Part shown: positions 1 through 9,944 of the stretch, piece by piece
How the letters are laid out: every line of letters starts with the position of its first letter
Numbering within the stretch: the stretch's first letter is position 1
Assembly (NCBI RefSeq): GCF_019670005.1
Contig: NZ_AP019783.1
Span: 2,568,150-2,632,149, forward strand
DNA: 64,000 nucleotides
Source: Methylomagnum ishizawai
GTDB taxonomy: Bacteria; Pseudomonadota; Gammaproteobacteria; Methylococcales; Methylococcaceae
Direction of reading: 5' to 3'
Translations under genes and position numbers: made by a program
Notes under the pieces: model-generated
What the model was told of the DNA's origin: nothing
The model's input: only the letters and a program-made list of their open reading frames with translations
Databases searched by the model: none

Positions 1-531
1 CCCATCCGTCAACCGGGTAAAGGCCATATTCCTGTCGAGGCCCATGGGTTCGGCCTGGTTTCAATTTAAAATCATATCGTTGTATCGGCTGTGAGTTTTT
101 GCCGGGACAGCCCATGCTGGCGGGGCGGCATAATCGGCATGGACCGCAATGCTTGCTCGATGGCCTGCCCACGGGTCTGCTTCGGATTAATACTTGATCA
201 TCATTTCCACGTTACACAAACCCCCCGCGTTTGTGCGGCGCAACCAATGGACAAACCGCAAAACCGGGTTTTCGCATTTGGAATGCGCCTTTAATTAAGG
301 GATAGCCCAGGCCCGGAAAATTTCAAGATATAATATTATCGATTCAATCGTTAATATCGGTTTCCCCCGTGCCGGGGAAGCCGGGATCTCAAACCGGGCG
401 GCGGGACGGTCCGGTTCCCCACCCAGCACCGGGTCCGGCGGTCCACGTCCATGCGGTTCCGGCCCCGGCGGGAACTCCTGTATGATTTTTCCGGCGATAT
501 TCCGTGGCTTATTAACGAGGAACGAATCGAA
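1..531. other. Intergenic region upstream of tamB
   Basis: No convincing gene is seen. The region is richer in A and T than its surroundings. It holds a TATAAT hexamer at 329-334 that could be the -10 box of a tamB promoter, but no matching -35 box is clear. At the extreme left edge the minus strand has an ATG (position 27) opening a short frame that leaves the window. It could be the first codons of a divergent gene, but too little is present to judge. Confidence 0.4.
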
Positions 532-3500
532 ATGCGGCGCGTGCTGCGATGGAGCGGCTGGCTTTTGGCGGGAATCCTGGGTTTGCCGGTCGTCGCGCTG
601 GCCTTGGCGCTGTGGGCCGCGAACAGCCCGCCGGGCCGGGCCTGGATCGAACGCTCGCTCCCAGGATTCACCGGCGGCCAGGTCGGCATCGCCAAGCTGG
701 AAGGCCGCTTCCCCGACGCCTTGCGGATCGGCCATATCGAAATCCGCGATCCCGCCGGGACTTGGCTGGCCATCGACGATTTGGCCTTGGATTGGTCGCC
801 GGCCCGCTTGTTGACCGGGCTCGCCGACCTCCAGCGCTTGGAGGCGGGCCGCATCGCCCTGGCCCGCCGTCCCCTGCCCTCGCCCGAACCCGAACCTCGA
901 AAAACCGCTTTTTCCCTGCCGGTGGGCGTCGAACTGCACCGCCTGCGTGTGGGGCGGCTGGAACTGGCCCCGCCGGTCGCGGGCGTCGCCGCCGCGCTTG
1001 GGATCGAGGGTTCCGGGCGGCTCGCGGCGCTGGACCAGGGCGGGGCCACGCTTGCGATCACCCGCCTGGATGGCGCGGGCCGCTACGCGCTGCGAGGCCG
1101 GATCGAACCCGGCGGGTTGCATCTGGCCCTGGAAGCGCGGGAACCGCCCCAGGGCTTGCTGGCGCAACTCGCCCAAGCGCCGGAACTGGGCGCGTTGTCC
1201 CTGGACGCCCAGTTGGACGGCCCCTATTCCGCGCTCGTTATCCGGTTCGGCCTGGAAGCCGGACCACTGCGGGCCGAGGCGCGGGGCACCCTCGACCTGG
1301 AACGCAACGCCGCCGACCTCGCCCTGACCGCCTCGGCCCCCGCCTTGCGGCCACGGCCCGGGGTGTCCTGGCAATCGGTGGCGCTGGACGCCAAGCTGCA
1401 CGGCCCTTTCATCCGCCCCACGGCCCAGGCCCGGCTCGATATCGCCGCCCTGGAAGCCGCCGGGACCGCCATCCCCGAAGCCGCGCTGGAACTCCAAGGC
1501 GACGCCGGTGCCTTGCGGCTCCGGGCCGTTCTCACAGGCGTCCGCATTCCCGGCGCGCGCCCCGACCTGCTGCGCGCCGCGCCTTTGGTGCTTGCCGCCG
1601 ATGCCAAGCTCGATGCGCCCGAACGTCCCGTGCATTTCTCGGCCCGCCATCCATTGCTGACCCTCGAAGGCCAGGCCCGGACCGGACCCGACCCCGACGG
1701 CACGGCCTCGCTCAAATTGCCGGACTTGGCCCCTTGGGCGGGATTGGGCGGCGTCGATCTGCGGGGTTCCACCGAATTGAGCCTACGCGCCGCGCAAACC
1801 GGCGCTACCCTCCAGATCACCGCCGAGGACAAGCTCGCCCTGACCGGCGGTATGGCTCCCCTGCCCGCCCTGGTCGGCGCGGATGGGAAAATCGGCCTAT
1901 CGGCGACGTTGCGGGGGCCGGAGATCGCGGTGTCGCGGTTACGGTTCGAGGGCAAGGCGCTGGCCCTCGCGGCGGATGGCGTATGGTCCGGGCAAACGCT
2001 GGGTTTGAATTGGAAGCTGGACCTGCCCGATCTGGCGGCGCTGGCCCCGAACCTGATCGGACGGGCGGCGCTGACGGGACGGATCGACGGCGCCAAGGAC
2101 GATCTCGCCCTCGTCGCCGATATGGGCGGCGAACTGGCCGCGCCAGGACTGCCGAGGGGGCCGGTGGGCGCGAATATCCGCCTGCGGGGCCTGCCCAGGA
2201 ACCCGGCCGGACAAGTGAAGGCGCAAGGCACGCTCAACGGCTCGCCCTTGCAATTGGCCTTGACCGCCCAACGCGGCGCGGACGGCGCGTTGCGGGTCGC
2301 CATCGACCGGGCCGACTGGAAAAGCGCCCATGCCGAGGGCGCGTTGAGCCTGCCCCAAGGCGCGGCCCTGCCCCTGGGCAAGATCGACCTGCGGATGACC
2401 CGGCTGGAGGATTTGCGGCCCTGGCTGGGCCAGCCGCTGACCGGCTCCCTGAGCGCCGGCCTGGACGCCACCGAGCGGGAGGCCCGGCTCAGGCTGGACG
2501 CCCGCGACATCGGCCTGACCGGCACCGCCCAGGTGGAACATGCCGCCCTGGCGCTCGCGCTGGACGATCCGCTCAAGCACCCGCGGGTGGAGGGAACGAT
2601 GACCCTGGACGGCATCGAAGCCGGAACCCTGCGGGGTTCCGCCCGCTTGACGGCGCAGGGTCCGCCCGAGGCGCTGGACCTGGGGCTGACCTCCGAAATG
2701 AAGGCGCTGGCCGGGTCGGATGCCCAGCTATCCAGCGCATTCCGGCTCGATATCCCCGCCCAATCGATCCGGGTGTCCAGTCTGGAAACCCAGTGGAAGC
2801 AGGAAACCCTGCGCCTGCTGCAACCCGCCCGCATCGGCTACGGCAAGGGCTTGAGCTTCGAGGGTTTGCGTCTGGGCTTGCGCGGGGCCGTGTTGGAAGC
2901 CGAGGGTCGCGCCACGCCCACGCTCGACCTGGAGGTGGCCCTGCGCGATCTGCCCGCCGATTTGGCGGGCTTGTTCGTTCCTGGGCTGGCGCTAGATGGC
3001 GCGTTGCGGGCCGAGGCCCACCTGTCCGGCTCCCCGGCCCGCCCGGTCGGCACGCTGACGCTGGCCGCCCAGGGCGTCCATCCCCGCGAAGGCGCGGGCC
3101 GGGTCTTGCCGCCGGTCAACCTCGCCACCCGGCTCGACCTCGCCGGCACCAGCGCCGAGGTCGATTCCCGCGTGCAGGCCGGGACGCTCGCCAACCTGGC
3201 CGTGACCGGGCGGGCGCCGCTGGTGCCGGGGGGGGAATTCGACCTCCACACCAGCGGCGACCTGGATTTGAAAATCCTCGATCCCCTGCTGATGGCGGAA
3301 GGCCGCCGGGTGCGTGGGCGGACCCTCCTGAACGCCACTCTGTCGGGCAGCCCGGCCGAACCCCGCATCCACGGCAGCCTGCAATGGAGCGGCGGCGAAG
3401 TGCAGGATTTCGCGCAAGGGATGCATGTTTCCAATATCGCCGCCCTGTTGCTGGCCGAGGGCGACAGCGTCCGCATCAGCCAGTTCCAGGGCCGGGCCGG

Positions 3501-4524
3501 TCCCGGCACGCTGAACCTGGCCGGGCGCTTGGGCGTGCTGGCCGAGGGCTTCCCCATCGATTTGAAGCTGACCGCCCGCAATGCCCAACCCCTGGCCAGC
3601 GACCGCCTGACGGTGAACCTGAACGCCGACCTGGGCCTGCAAGGCCACGCCGCCGGGGAACTCGCCGCCAACGGCACGCTGCGGCTCCAACGGGCCGAAA
3701 TCCGCGTCCCCGAGACCATGCCCGCCAGTATCGCGGTGCTGGATGTGCGCCGTCCCGGACAAACCCCGCCGCCACCGCCCAAACCCGGTCCCCGCGTCGG
3801 CCTGGACCTCACGATCAGCGCGCCGGGCCAGATTTTCGTGCGCGGGCGCGGCCTGGACGCCGAATTGGGCGGCACCGTGCGCTTGCGCGGCGATTCCAAC
3901 GCTCCGCGCCCGGAAGGCCGCTTCGAGTTGCGCCGCGGCGAATTCAGCCTGGCCGGCAAGACCCTGACCTTCAACAAGGGGGTGATCGGTTTCAACGGCG
4001 GCAACCTGGCCGATCCCACCCTGGACTTCTCCGCCAGTTCCACCAGCAACAACGTCACCGCCACCCTGGGCGTGGCCGGCACCGCCCGCAAACCCAAGAT
4101 CACCCTCAGCAGCGCGCCGGAATTGCCGCCGGACGAGATTTTGGCCCAACTGCTGTTCGGCCACGCCACCGCCAGCCTCAGCCCGTTCGAGATGGTGCAG
4201 ATCGCCTCGGCGGTGGTTTCCCTGACCGGGGTCACCGCCGGAGTGGGCAGTCCCCTGGATACCGTGCGCAAGGGTTTGGGGCTGGACCGGCTGGCCCTGG
4301 GCGGAAGCGGCGGCAGTCCCAGCCTGGAAGCCGGGCGCTATGTCGCGCCCGGCGTGTTCGTGGGGGCCAAGCAAGGTTTTTCCGGCAACAGCACCCAGGC
4401 CACGGTGCAGATCGATATCGCCAAGGGGTTGAAGGTGGAAGGCAGCGCCGGGACCGGGGCCACCACGCCCGGTTCCACGGTCGGAACCAACAGCGTCGGC
4501 TTGATCTATCAGATCGAGTACTGA
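532..4524 (+). CDS. tamB: Translocation and assembly module protein TamB (DUF490/AsmA-like)
   Basis: TamB is a large inner-membrane-anchored protein that spans the periplasm as a beta-taco. It carries phospholipid or assembly substrates to the outer membrane, with TamA in many species. The 1330-residue product has one N-terminal membrane segment (about residues 5-28), long beta-rich repetitive sequence, and a C-terminal DUF490 domain. That domain includes the family hallmark RRGEFSLAGKTLTFNKG and ends in a beta strand with terminal aromatic residue (LIYQIEY). I chose the ATG at 532 because a GAGG ribosome-binding site lies about 11 bases upstream and the membrane anchor follows at once; an upstream in-frame ATG at 451 has neither. 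No tamA is adjacent in the window, which suggests the gene stands alone. Confidence 0.9.
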   Translation: MRRVLRWSGWLLAGILGLPVVALALALWAANSPPGRAWIERSLPGFTGGQVGIAKLEGRFPDALRIGHIEIRDPAGTWLAIDDLALDWSPARLLTGLADLQRLEAGRIALARRPLPSPEPEPRKTAFSLPVGVELHRLRVGRLELAPPVAGVAAALGIEGSGRLAALDQGGATLAITRLDGAGRYALRGRIEPGGLHLALEAREPPQGLLAQLAQAPELGALSLDAQLDGPYSALVIRFGLEAGPLRAEARGTLDLERNAADLALTASAPALRPRPGVSWQSVALDAKLHGPFIRPTAQARLDIAALEAAGTAIPEAALELQGDAGALRLRAVLTGVRIPGARPDLLRAAPLVLAADAKLDAPERPVHFSARHPLLTLEGQARTGPDPDGTASLKLPDLAPWAGLGGVDLRGSTELSLRAAQTGATLQITAEDKLALTGGMAPLPALVGADGKIGLSATLRGPEIAVSRLRFEGKALALAADGVWSGQTLGLNWKLDLPDLAALAPNLIGRAALTGRIDGAKDDLALVADMGGELAAPGLPRGPVGANIRLRGLPRNPAGQVKAQGTLNGSPLQLALTAQRGADGALRVAIDRADWKSAHAEGALSLPQGAALPLGKIDLRMTRLEDLRPWLGQPLTGSLSAGLDATEREARLRLDARDIGLTGTAQVEHAALALALDDPLKHPRVEGTMTLDGIEAGTLRGSARLTAQGPPEALDLGLTSEMKALAGSDAQLSSAFRLDIPAQSIRVSSLETQWKQETLRLLQPARIGYGKGLSFEGLRLGLRGAVLEAEGRATPTLDLEVALRDLPADLAGLFVPGLALDGALRAEAHLSGSPARPVGTLTLAAQGVHPREGAGRVLPPVNLATRLDLAGTSAEVDSRVQAGTLANLAVTGRAPLVPGGEFDLHTSGDLDLKILDPLLMAEGRRVRGRTLLNATLSGSPAEPRIHGSLQWSGGEVQDFAQGMHVSNIAALLLAEGDSVRISQFQGRAGPGTLNLAGRLGVLAEGFPIDLKLTARNAQPLASDRLTVNLNADLGLQGHAAGELAANGTLRLQRAEIRVPETMPASIAVLDVRRPGQTPPPPPKPGPRVGLDLTISAPGQIFVRGRGLDAELGGTVRLRGDSNAPRPEGRFELRRGEFSLAGKTLTFNKGVIGFNGGNLADPTLDFSASSTSNNVTATLGVAGTARKPKITLSSAPELPPDEILAQLLFGHATASLSPFEMVQIASAVVSLTGVTAGVGSPLDTVRKGLGLDRLALGGSGGSPSLEAGRYVAPGVFVGAKQGFSGNSTQATVQIDIAKGLKVEGSAGTGATTPGSTVGTNSVGLIYQIEY

Positions 4525-4712
4525 ACCGTCGGAAAGCCGTCGTCCGGGAGCGTTCGCAAACCGGCCTGGGCGGCGTCGGAAAGCCGACGATCCCGGCCCG
4601 ATCAACAACCGTGTCGCCGCCTATTCCCTTGATCCAAGCGGGTGCCTATCATTTGGCATGGTTTAGGCTGGGATAAATCCAACGAAAACCCGACGACAAG
4701 CCGAGGCGAGCG

Positions 4713-5609
4713 ATGAAAAACGATGCCGGAAACCTGGCGGTGGTTCCCCAAACCCATAAGGTCCTGGGGGAATGGCGGCATGAAAGCGGTGGTATGTTCG
4801 ACCTGTTGGCCGATCTGCAAACCACCCTCGATATCGCCCAATTGCTACAGATGTTCAGCGAACACCTACAAGCGAGCGTGCCGCACGAGGGCTATGGATT
4901 CCACAACCCGCTCCTGAATCTCGACCTGGAGCAGGGCCGGGAAGCGCACCACCATTGCAGCTATACCCTGAAGTTGCAGGATGAAACCCTGGGCGAATGG
5001 CGGATGCGGCGCGACCGCCGTTTCAGCCAGGCCGACCTGGAAATCACGGAAAACCTGCTGTCCCATTTGCTCTATCCGCTCCGCAACTGCCTACGCTACC
5101 GGGAGGCGGTGTGCTATGCCCATACCGATCCCCTGACCCAGGTCGGCAACCGGATCGCCCTCCTGAGCCAAATCCAGCGCGAAATCGACCTGGCCCGCCG
5201 CCATGGGACGCCTTTCGCGGTGGTGTTCCTGGATATCGACCATTTCAAGGCCATCAACGACACCCACGGCCATGCGGCGGGCGATGCGGTGCTGCGTTCC
5301 GTGGCCCATAGCGTCAAGCAAGTGGTGCGCTCCACCGATGGCGTGTTCCGCTATGGCGGGGAAGAGTTCGTGGTTTTGTTCAGCCATGTGGGCAGGCGGG
5401 ACGCCCTGAGCCTGGCGGAACGCATCCGCCAAGCCGTGGCGGCGCAGGCGCATCCTGTGGGCGAGGACGGCGCGACGCTGACGGTGACGGTAAGCCTGGG
5501 ACTGGCCTTGCTCGCTCCGGGCGAGTCGCCGATGGCCCTGATGAACCGGGCGGATCAGGCCATGTACAAGGCCAAGCGCCTGGGCCGCAACCGGGTGGCG
5601 ATGGCCTAG
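4713..5609 (+). CDS. GGDEF-domain diguanylate cyclase
   Basis: This 298-residue protein is predicted to make cyclic di-GMP from two GTP. Residues 1-125 form an N-terminal sensory region with no membrane segment and no family I recognise, possibly GAF-like. The C-terminal half is a GGDEF domain with the metal-binding stretch FLDIDHFKAINDTHGH and the active-site motif GGEEF at residues 215-219. An inhibitory I-site RSTD lies five residues before it, so product inhibition is likely. It is alone on the plus strand, about 190 bases after tamB and facing the convergent PLP operon. The signal it senses is unknown. Confidence 0.92.
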   Translation: MKNDAGNLAVVPQTHKVLGEWRHESGGMFDLLADLQTTLDIAQLLQMFSEHLQASVPHEGYGFHNPLLNLDLEQGREAHHHCSYTLKLQDETLGEWRMRRDRRFSQADLEITENLLSHLLYPLRNCLRYREAVCYAHTDPLTQVGNRIALLSQIQREIDLARRHGTPFAVVFLDIDHFKAINDTHGHAAGDAVLRSVAHSVKQVVRSTDGVFRYGGEEFVVLFSHVGRRDALSLAERIRQAVAAQAHPVGEDGATLTVTVSLGLALLAPGESPMALMNRADQAMYKAKRLGRNRVAMA

Positions 5610-5615
5610 GGCGGT

Positions 5616-6911
5616 TTACCCCCCCCAGAACCGGACCACATCCGCCGGCTCCTCCCCTGCCAGCAATACCTGGAACCGCCACGGGTCGGCCCGGTAGCCC
5701 AAGACCCTCGGCAAACCCCGGTTGCAATGCCGCGACCACAGGCCCAGCGTATAGCCCCCGGCGTCGTGCAGCACGATCCAGTCGCCCGCCTCCACCCTGG
5801 GCAAAACGGCCTCTTCCGCCAAAATATCGCCGCCGAAGCACAAGGGTCCGGCGATGACATGGGGTTCGCCGGGGGCTTGCTTTGGGCGGCCATCCGGGGC
5901 CAGCACCGAAATATGATGATGCCAATCCTCCGGGCGGTAGACCTTCCGCATGAACAAATCGGCCCCGAAATGGACGACGGCGGTCCGCCGCCCTGCATCG
6001 GTCTTGAGGTATTCCACCCGGCTGGCCGCGAAACCGCTCCCGGCTTGCAGGATCCGGCCAAATTCGGTCGCCAAGCGGACCCCTTCCGCGAACGCCTCCG
6101 GGACGGCCCGGCCCAGCGCGGCGGCATAGGCCGCCGGGGTGGGCGCGGTTCCATCCGCCCGGTAAGGCCAGGGCAGGCCGCCACCGATGTCCACCGAGAC
6201 GATGCGGCGCTCGCCCAAATCCCGATGGATCGTTTCCCGCAAGGCGAACACCAGTTCCGCCGCCCGGACCATCCGCGCCATGCCGATGCCCTGGCTGCCG
6301 GTGTGGACATGCAAACCCCGTAGCCAGGGATAGCGCCGGAACGCCGCGACGATGGCGGCGCGTTGCTCCCCCAAAGGCACGCCGAACTTGGAATAACCGC
6401 CCGAGACGCTGAGCATCCCAATACTGCCCAGGCCGGTTTGGGGATTGACGCGCAGGCCGATCAGGCTGGTTGGCTGGGGATCGCCGTCCAGCAGCGTATC
6501 GATGCGGGCCAACTCGTCGAAATTATCGGCGTTGACCGTGACGCCGGCGTCCAGGGCCGTGGCGAGTTCGTCGCGGGTTTTGGCGGGCGAATCGAACAGG
6601 ATGCGTTCCGGCGGGCAGCCCGCCGCCTGGGCCAGGGCCACTTCCTCCCAGGAGGCGGCTTCCAGGCCCATGCCCCGCGCCACCGCGAAGCGCAGCACCC
6701 CGACCACCGGATTGGCCTTGATGGCGAGGGCGTGCAGGGTGCCCGGCGGGAAGCTGGTGCTTAACAGGTCGATCCGCGCCGCCAGGGCGTCCAGGCTGTG
6801 GAACAGCAAGGCGGGCCGGTCGCCCGCGACGCCTTGGGCCATGGCGGCGGCGAGCGCTTGGCCCGCCTCCGCCGCGTCGATGCGGGTATGCCAAGCGAAA
6901 GCTTCCGCCAT
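5616..6911 (-). CDS. PLP-dependent decarboxylase, fold type III (DapDC/ODC family), substrate unknown
   Basis: The 431-residue product belongs to the alanine-racemase-like decarboxylases that act on diaminopimelate, ornithine, arginine or related amino acids. The PLP lysine sits in ALAIKANP near residue 69. The opposite-subunit motif GPLCFGGDILAEE near the C terminus has the catalytic Cys and Asp found in DapDC and ODC, and HDAGGYTLGL supplies another conserved active-site loop. It starts 3 bases after the stop of the upstream PLP aminotransferase-like gene, so the two are almost certainly cotranscribed. They probably act on one pathway. The C-terminal motif differs from classical LysA (CESGD), so I do not call it lysA. 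Confidence 0.85.
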   Translation of the reverse strand: MAEAFAWHTRIDAAEAGQALAAAMAQGVAGDRPALLFHSLDALAARIDLLSTSFPPGTLHALAIKANPVVGVLRFAVARGMGLEAASWEEVALAQAAGCPPERILFDSPAKTRDELATALDAGVTVNADNFDELARIDTLLDGDPQPTSLIGLRVNPQTGLGSIGMLSVSGGYSKFGVPLGEQRAAIVAAFRRYPWLRGLHVHTGSQGIGMARMVRAAELVFALRETIHRDLGERRIVSVDIGGGLPWPYRADGTAPTPAAYAAALGRAVPEAFAEGVRLATEFGRILQAGSGFAASRVEYLKTDAGRRTAVVHFGADLFMRKVYRPEDWHHHISVLAPDGRPKQAPGEPHVIAGPLCFGGDILAEEAVLPRVEAGDWIVLHDAGGYTLGLWSRHCNRGLPRVLGYRADPWRFQVLLAGEEPADVVRFWGG

Positions 6912-6914
6912 GGT

Positions 6915-8486
6915 TCAGACTTCCCGCGCCAGCAAGGCGGCTTCGTGGGCGGCGATGAATTCCAGCTTGAGGCGCGTTTGTTCCAGCTTCGCCGCCAGCC
7001 AGGCCAGCCGGGCCTCCAAATCCACGCCCAGCGTGGCGTCGGCGGCGATATCGGCGATCAACACCCCGCCTATCGCCACCCGGATGACATGGTCGTGGCG
7101 GCCCACATGCACCGACTGGCCCAGTTGGAAACAGACGCGGGCGGCATCCACAACCACGCGATCTTCCTTTTCCGCAGCGAGGCCGGAAATATCCCGGCTC
7201 ATCCAGCGCAGCCAGCGCTCCAGATCGGGTTTTTCCAGTTGGTGGGCATGTACGCCGCAAGCTTTGACCCGGAAGCTGAACACCGTGGTTTTCGATTCCA
7301 GCAACCGCTCGGAGGCGTCGTCGTAGAGGGGGGTCGGTACATTGATGGGTTCGAGCAGCGGACTCCGGCCCAGGATGGCGGGGGCTTGCGACTCGAAGAA
7401 GCGCAGGACGCGGTAACGCGCCAAGGGCGGCGTGGCGTAATAGGCCCGCATCTCGGCCAGGGCGGCTTCCCAGCGCAACAGCAAGCCCAGGTTGACGGCG
7501 GGCGCGAGCGCCTCCCGCGCCTGGGTCCAATCCTCCGGCAATTGGGCCGGGGTGAGATAGGCCGAAAATCCCGAGGGAAACCGGATTCGGGTTTGGTCTT
7601 CCGGCAGGCGTCGCGCGGGGATGAGCAGGCAGCCGGAAAAAGGCGGTCCGCCGTAGAATTTCGAGCCGGTCAGGATCACCATGCAGCCCCGCGCCAGATA
7701 ATCGCGCAACCCCCGGCGGCTGAACCGGCCCTGGGCCGCGTCGATGATGGGGATCAGGTCGCCGCCATGGCGGTCGATCAGGGCGTTCAGGGTTTCCAGG
7801 CGGGGGGCGTGGACGCCGGTCTTGCTGTGGGCGACCACATGGACGACGACCTTGGCCCCGCGCGCCAGCCCGGCCCGGACCCGGCCCAGGATTTCAGCGT
7901 CCAGTTCGCCGGGGGCGCGTTCGGCGGCGCTGTCGCCGCGAATTTTGATTTCGTGGACCAGGGTGCGCCCGGCCAGATCGGCATCCAGCGCCGCGCCGGG
8001 TTCGGCGCTCCGGCCCGAGGGCAAGCGCCGGGAAAAATACCGCGCCCCCGCCGCCAACACGCTGCCGCTGCCCACTTCGCGGGCACCGACCACGATGTTC
8101 ACCAAGGGGCGGCGATGGCCCCACCCGGCGATGCCAAGGGCCACCGATTCGGCATCGGTGCCCGAGGGCGTCAGCATGACGCGCAAACCCTGGATGTTGC
8201 GCAGCTCCATCAAATCCAGCAGGCCATCCCGTATCCAGCGCCCCAGCGCGTCCGCCGCCGCGAGTTCACCGTCCGCCGCCGCCCGCCACTGGAAGGCTTC
8301 CAGGGCCGAGCGGGCCGCCGCCCAACCCCGTGGCGAAATGGCCGAACTGGTGCAGCTACCGAAACCCACGCCGGGCCGGGGCCGGACCGCGCCGCCGTAG
8401 CGGTTCAGCCCATCCGCGCCCAGGACCGAGCGCTCGTCCCCGCCCGAGCACAGCCATTGTTCCAGGGAACGCGGCGCGGTGCCCAA
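6915..8486 (-). CDS. PLP-dependent fold type I enzyme (aminotransferase class V-like), substrate unknown
   Basis: This 523-residue protein has the fold type I PLP pattern. A substrate/cofactor loop (TPSGTDAESVALG) is followed by an Asp-containing segment (PIIDAAQGRFSRR) and then the likely Schiff-base lysine in TGSKFYGGPPFSG. This resembles aminotransferase class V and cysteine-desulfurase relatives, but I cannot assign a reaction. The first plausible start is a TTG at 8486, ten bases after the rluB stop, so translational coupling is likely; no in-frame ATG exists near the N terminus. It sits between rluB and a type III decarboxylase in a tight operon. A transaminase plus amino-acid decarboxylase pair would fit amine or amino-acid-derived metabolite synthesis, which is inference only. 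Confidence 0.75.
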   Translation of the reverse strand: MGTAPRSLEQWLCSGGDERSVLGADGLNRYGGAVRPRPGVGFGSCTSSAISPRGWAAARSALEAFQWRAAADGELAAADALGRWIRDGLLDLMELRNIQGLRVMLTPSGTDAESVALGIAGWGHRRPLVNIVVGAREVGSGSVLAAGARYFSRRLPSGRSAEPGAALDADLAGRTLVHEIKIRGDSAAERAPGELDAEILGRVRAGLARGAKVVVHVVAHSKTGVHAPRLETLNALIDRHGGDLIPIIDAAQGRFSRRGLRDYLARGCMVILTGSKFYGGPPFSGCLLIPARRLPEDQTRIRFPSGFSAYLTPAQLPEDWTQAREALAPAVNLGLLLRWEAALAEMRAYYATPPLARYRVLRFFESQAPAILGRSPLLEPINVPTPLYDDASERLLESKTTVFSFRVKACGVHAHQLEKPDLERWLRWMSRDISGLAAEKEDRVVVDAARVCFQLGQSVHVGRHDHVIRVAIGGVLIADIAADATLGVDLEARLAWLAAKLEQTRLKLEFIAAHEAALLAREV

Positions 8487-8496
8487 GGTTTGCGCC

Positions 8497-9405
8497 CTAT
8501 CTCCGCCCCCTGGGCCGGGTATCGTCCCGGCCAGGGCGGCGCTCCATCGGCCCGTGCCGTTTTTCCGCCGGATGTTCCGCCGCCAAACCCACCAGCGCCA
8601 TCAATGCCGCGACCCCCTCCGGCGGCAATTCCCAGCTATGCCCGGCCTTCAAATGCGGCGGCAAAGCCACCCCGGCGAACCGGATACGGATCAAGCGGCT
8701 GACCGCGACGCCCTGCGATTCCCAGAGCCGCCGCACGATGCGGTTGCGCCCTTCGCGCAGGGTGACATGGAACCATTTGTTGGCCCCCTCCCCCCCCGCC
8801 GCCTCGATGGTCTCGAACCGGGCCAGGCCATCTTCCAGCAATACGCCCTGCGACAGCCGCCCGAGCATGGCTTCGTCGATATTACCCAGGACGCGCACGG
8901 CGTATTGGCGCTCGATCTGGTGGGAAGGGTGCATCAGCCGGTTGGCGAGTTCACCATGGGTGGTGACCAGCAGCAACCCTTGGGTGTTGATGTCCAAGCG
9001 GCCTATGGCGATCCAGCGCCCGCGTTCCGGCCTGGGCAATTGGGTGAAGATCACCGGACGGCCTTCCGGGTCGCGGCGGCTGACCACTTCCCCGGCGGGT
9101 TTGTGGTAGAGCAGCACCCGGGTTTCGGCCTGGGATTTCCGGGCGAGGTCGATGGGGCGGCCATTGACGGTGATGCTGTCGTCCGGGCGGCAACGCGCAC
9201 CCAGTTCGGCCCGCTGCCCGTTGAGGGAAATGCGTCCATCCTTGATCCATTGCTCGATTTCCCGGCGCGAACCCAGGCCCAATTGGGCCAGCACTTTCTG
9301 GATGCGCTCCCCGGCCTGGTCGGCGGCGGATGGGGTCTCCGGCTCAGGCGTCCGGTGCTGCGGTTGGGATCGTGGGAATGTGCGCATGGGAGGGTTCCTG
9401 TTCAT
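8497..9405 (-). CDS. rluB: 23S rRNA pseudouridine synthase RluB
   Basis: RluB-type enzymes convert U2605 of 23S rRNA to pseudouridine. The protein has an N-terminal S4 RNA-binding domain (about residues 30-90, starting GERIQKVLAQLGLGSRRE). The RsuA/RluB catalytic core follows, with the catalytic Asp in GRLDINTQGLLLVT, and then the basic stretch GRNRIVRRLWES. The C-terminal tail is short and arginine-rich. The start overlaps the end of scpB by about 60 bases; an ATG at 9387, seven codons in, would overlap less and is a fair alternative. The scpA-scpB-rluB order is common in Gammaproteobacteria. Confidence 0.92.
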   Translation of the reverse strand: MNRNPPMRTFPRSQPQHRTPEPETPSAADQAGERIQKVLAQLGLGSRREIEQWIKDGRISLNGQRAELGARCRPDDSITVNGRPIDLARKSQAETRVLLYHKPAGEVVSRRDPEGRPVIFTQLPRPERGRWIAIGRLDINTQGLLLVTTHGELANRLMHPSHQIERQYAVRVLGNIDEAMLGRLSQGVLLEDGLARFETIEAAGGEGANKWFHVTLREGRNRIVRRLWESQGVAVSRLIRIRFAGVALPPHLKAGHSWELPPEGVAALMALVGLAAEHPAEKRHGPMERRPGRDDTRPRGRR

Positions 9406-9943
9406 TGGGTTCCTGGGGGCTGTCGAGCCGGTCGATGAACGCCTGCAAAGGCGGTAGTTCGCTCAGGCTTTTCAGGCCGAAATAATCGAGGAAATGCCGG
9501 GTGGTGGCGAGCAAGGCCGGGCGGCCGGGGACTTCCTTGTGGCCCACGGTCTGGACCCAGTTGCGGTCGAGCAGGGTGCGGACGATGCCGGTGTTCACCG
9601 CCACGCCCCGGATGTCCTCGATCTCGCCCCGTGTGACCGGTTGGCGGTAGGCGATGATGGCGAGGGTTTCCAGCAAGGCCCGCGAATAACGGGCCGGGCG
9701 CTCCTCGAACAACCGCGACAGCCAGGGCGAAAAGGCCGCCCGCACTTGCAGGCGGTAGCCGGTCGCCACCTGTTTCAATTCGACCGGGCGGCCTTGGCAG
9801 TCCTCGGCCAGCGCGGCCAAGGCCGCTTGCAAGGCTTCCGGGCCGGGCTGTTCCAGTTCGCCGAACAGGCCCAGCAATTCCGCCTGGCTCAGGGGCCGGC
9901 CCGCCGCCAGCAAGGCCGCTTCGATAATGTGCTTGAGTTCCAT
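9344..9943 (-). CDS. scpB: Segregation and condensation protein B
   Basis: ScpB is a small winged-helix partner of the SMC/ScpA condensin that compacts and segregates the chromosome. The 199-residue product opens with the typical KHIIEAALLAAGRPLSQAEL helix and contains the family motif ETLAIIAYRQPVTRGEIEDIRGV. A long C-terminal helix-turn segment (FLDYFGLKSLSELP) is also present. The ATG lies one base after the scpA stop, and its 3' end overlaps rluB. Length and motifs are normal for the family. Confidence 0.95.
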   Translation of the reverse strand: MELKHIIEAALLAAGRPLSQAELLGLFGELEQPGPEALQAALAALAEDCQGRPVELKQVATGYRLQVRAAFSPWLSRLFEERPARYSRALLETLAIIAYRQPVTRGEIEDIRGVAVNTGIVRTLLDRNWVQTVGHKEVPGRPALLATTRHFLDYFGLKSLSELPPLQAFIDRLDSPQEPNEQEPSHAHIPTIPTAAPDA

Positions 9944-9944
9944 C

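Noticed and set aside
295-1650. Long open frames antisense to tamB and similar ones opposite other GC-rich genes
   Set aside because: They are shadow frames caused by high GC at third codon positions and have low-complexity Arg/Gly/Pro-rich translations.
4574-4589. Hairpin after tamB as a terminator
   Set aside because: Only six base pairs with an AAAG loop and no T run; too weak to list.
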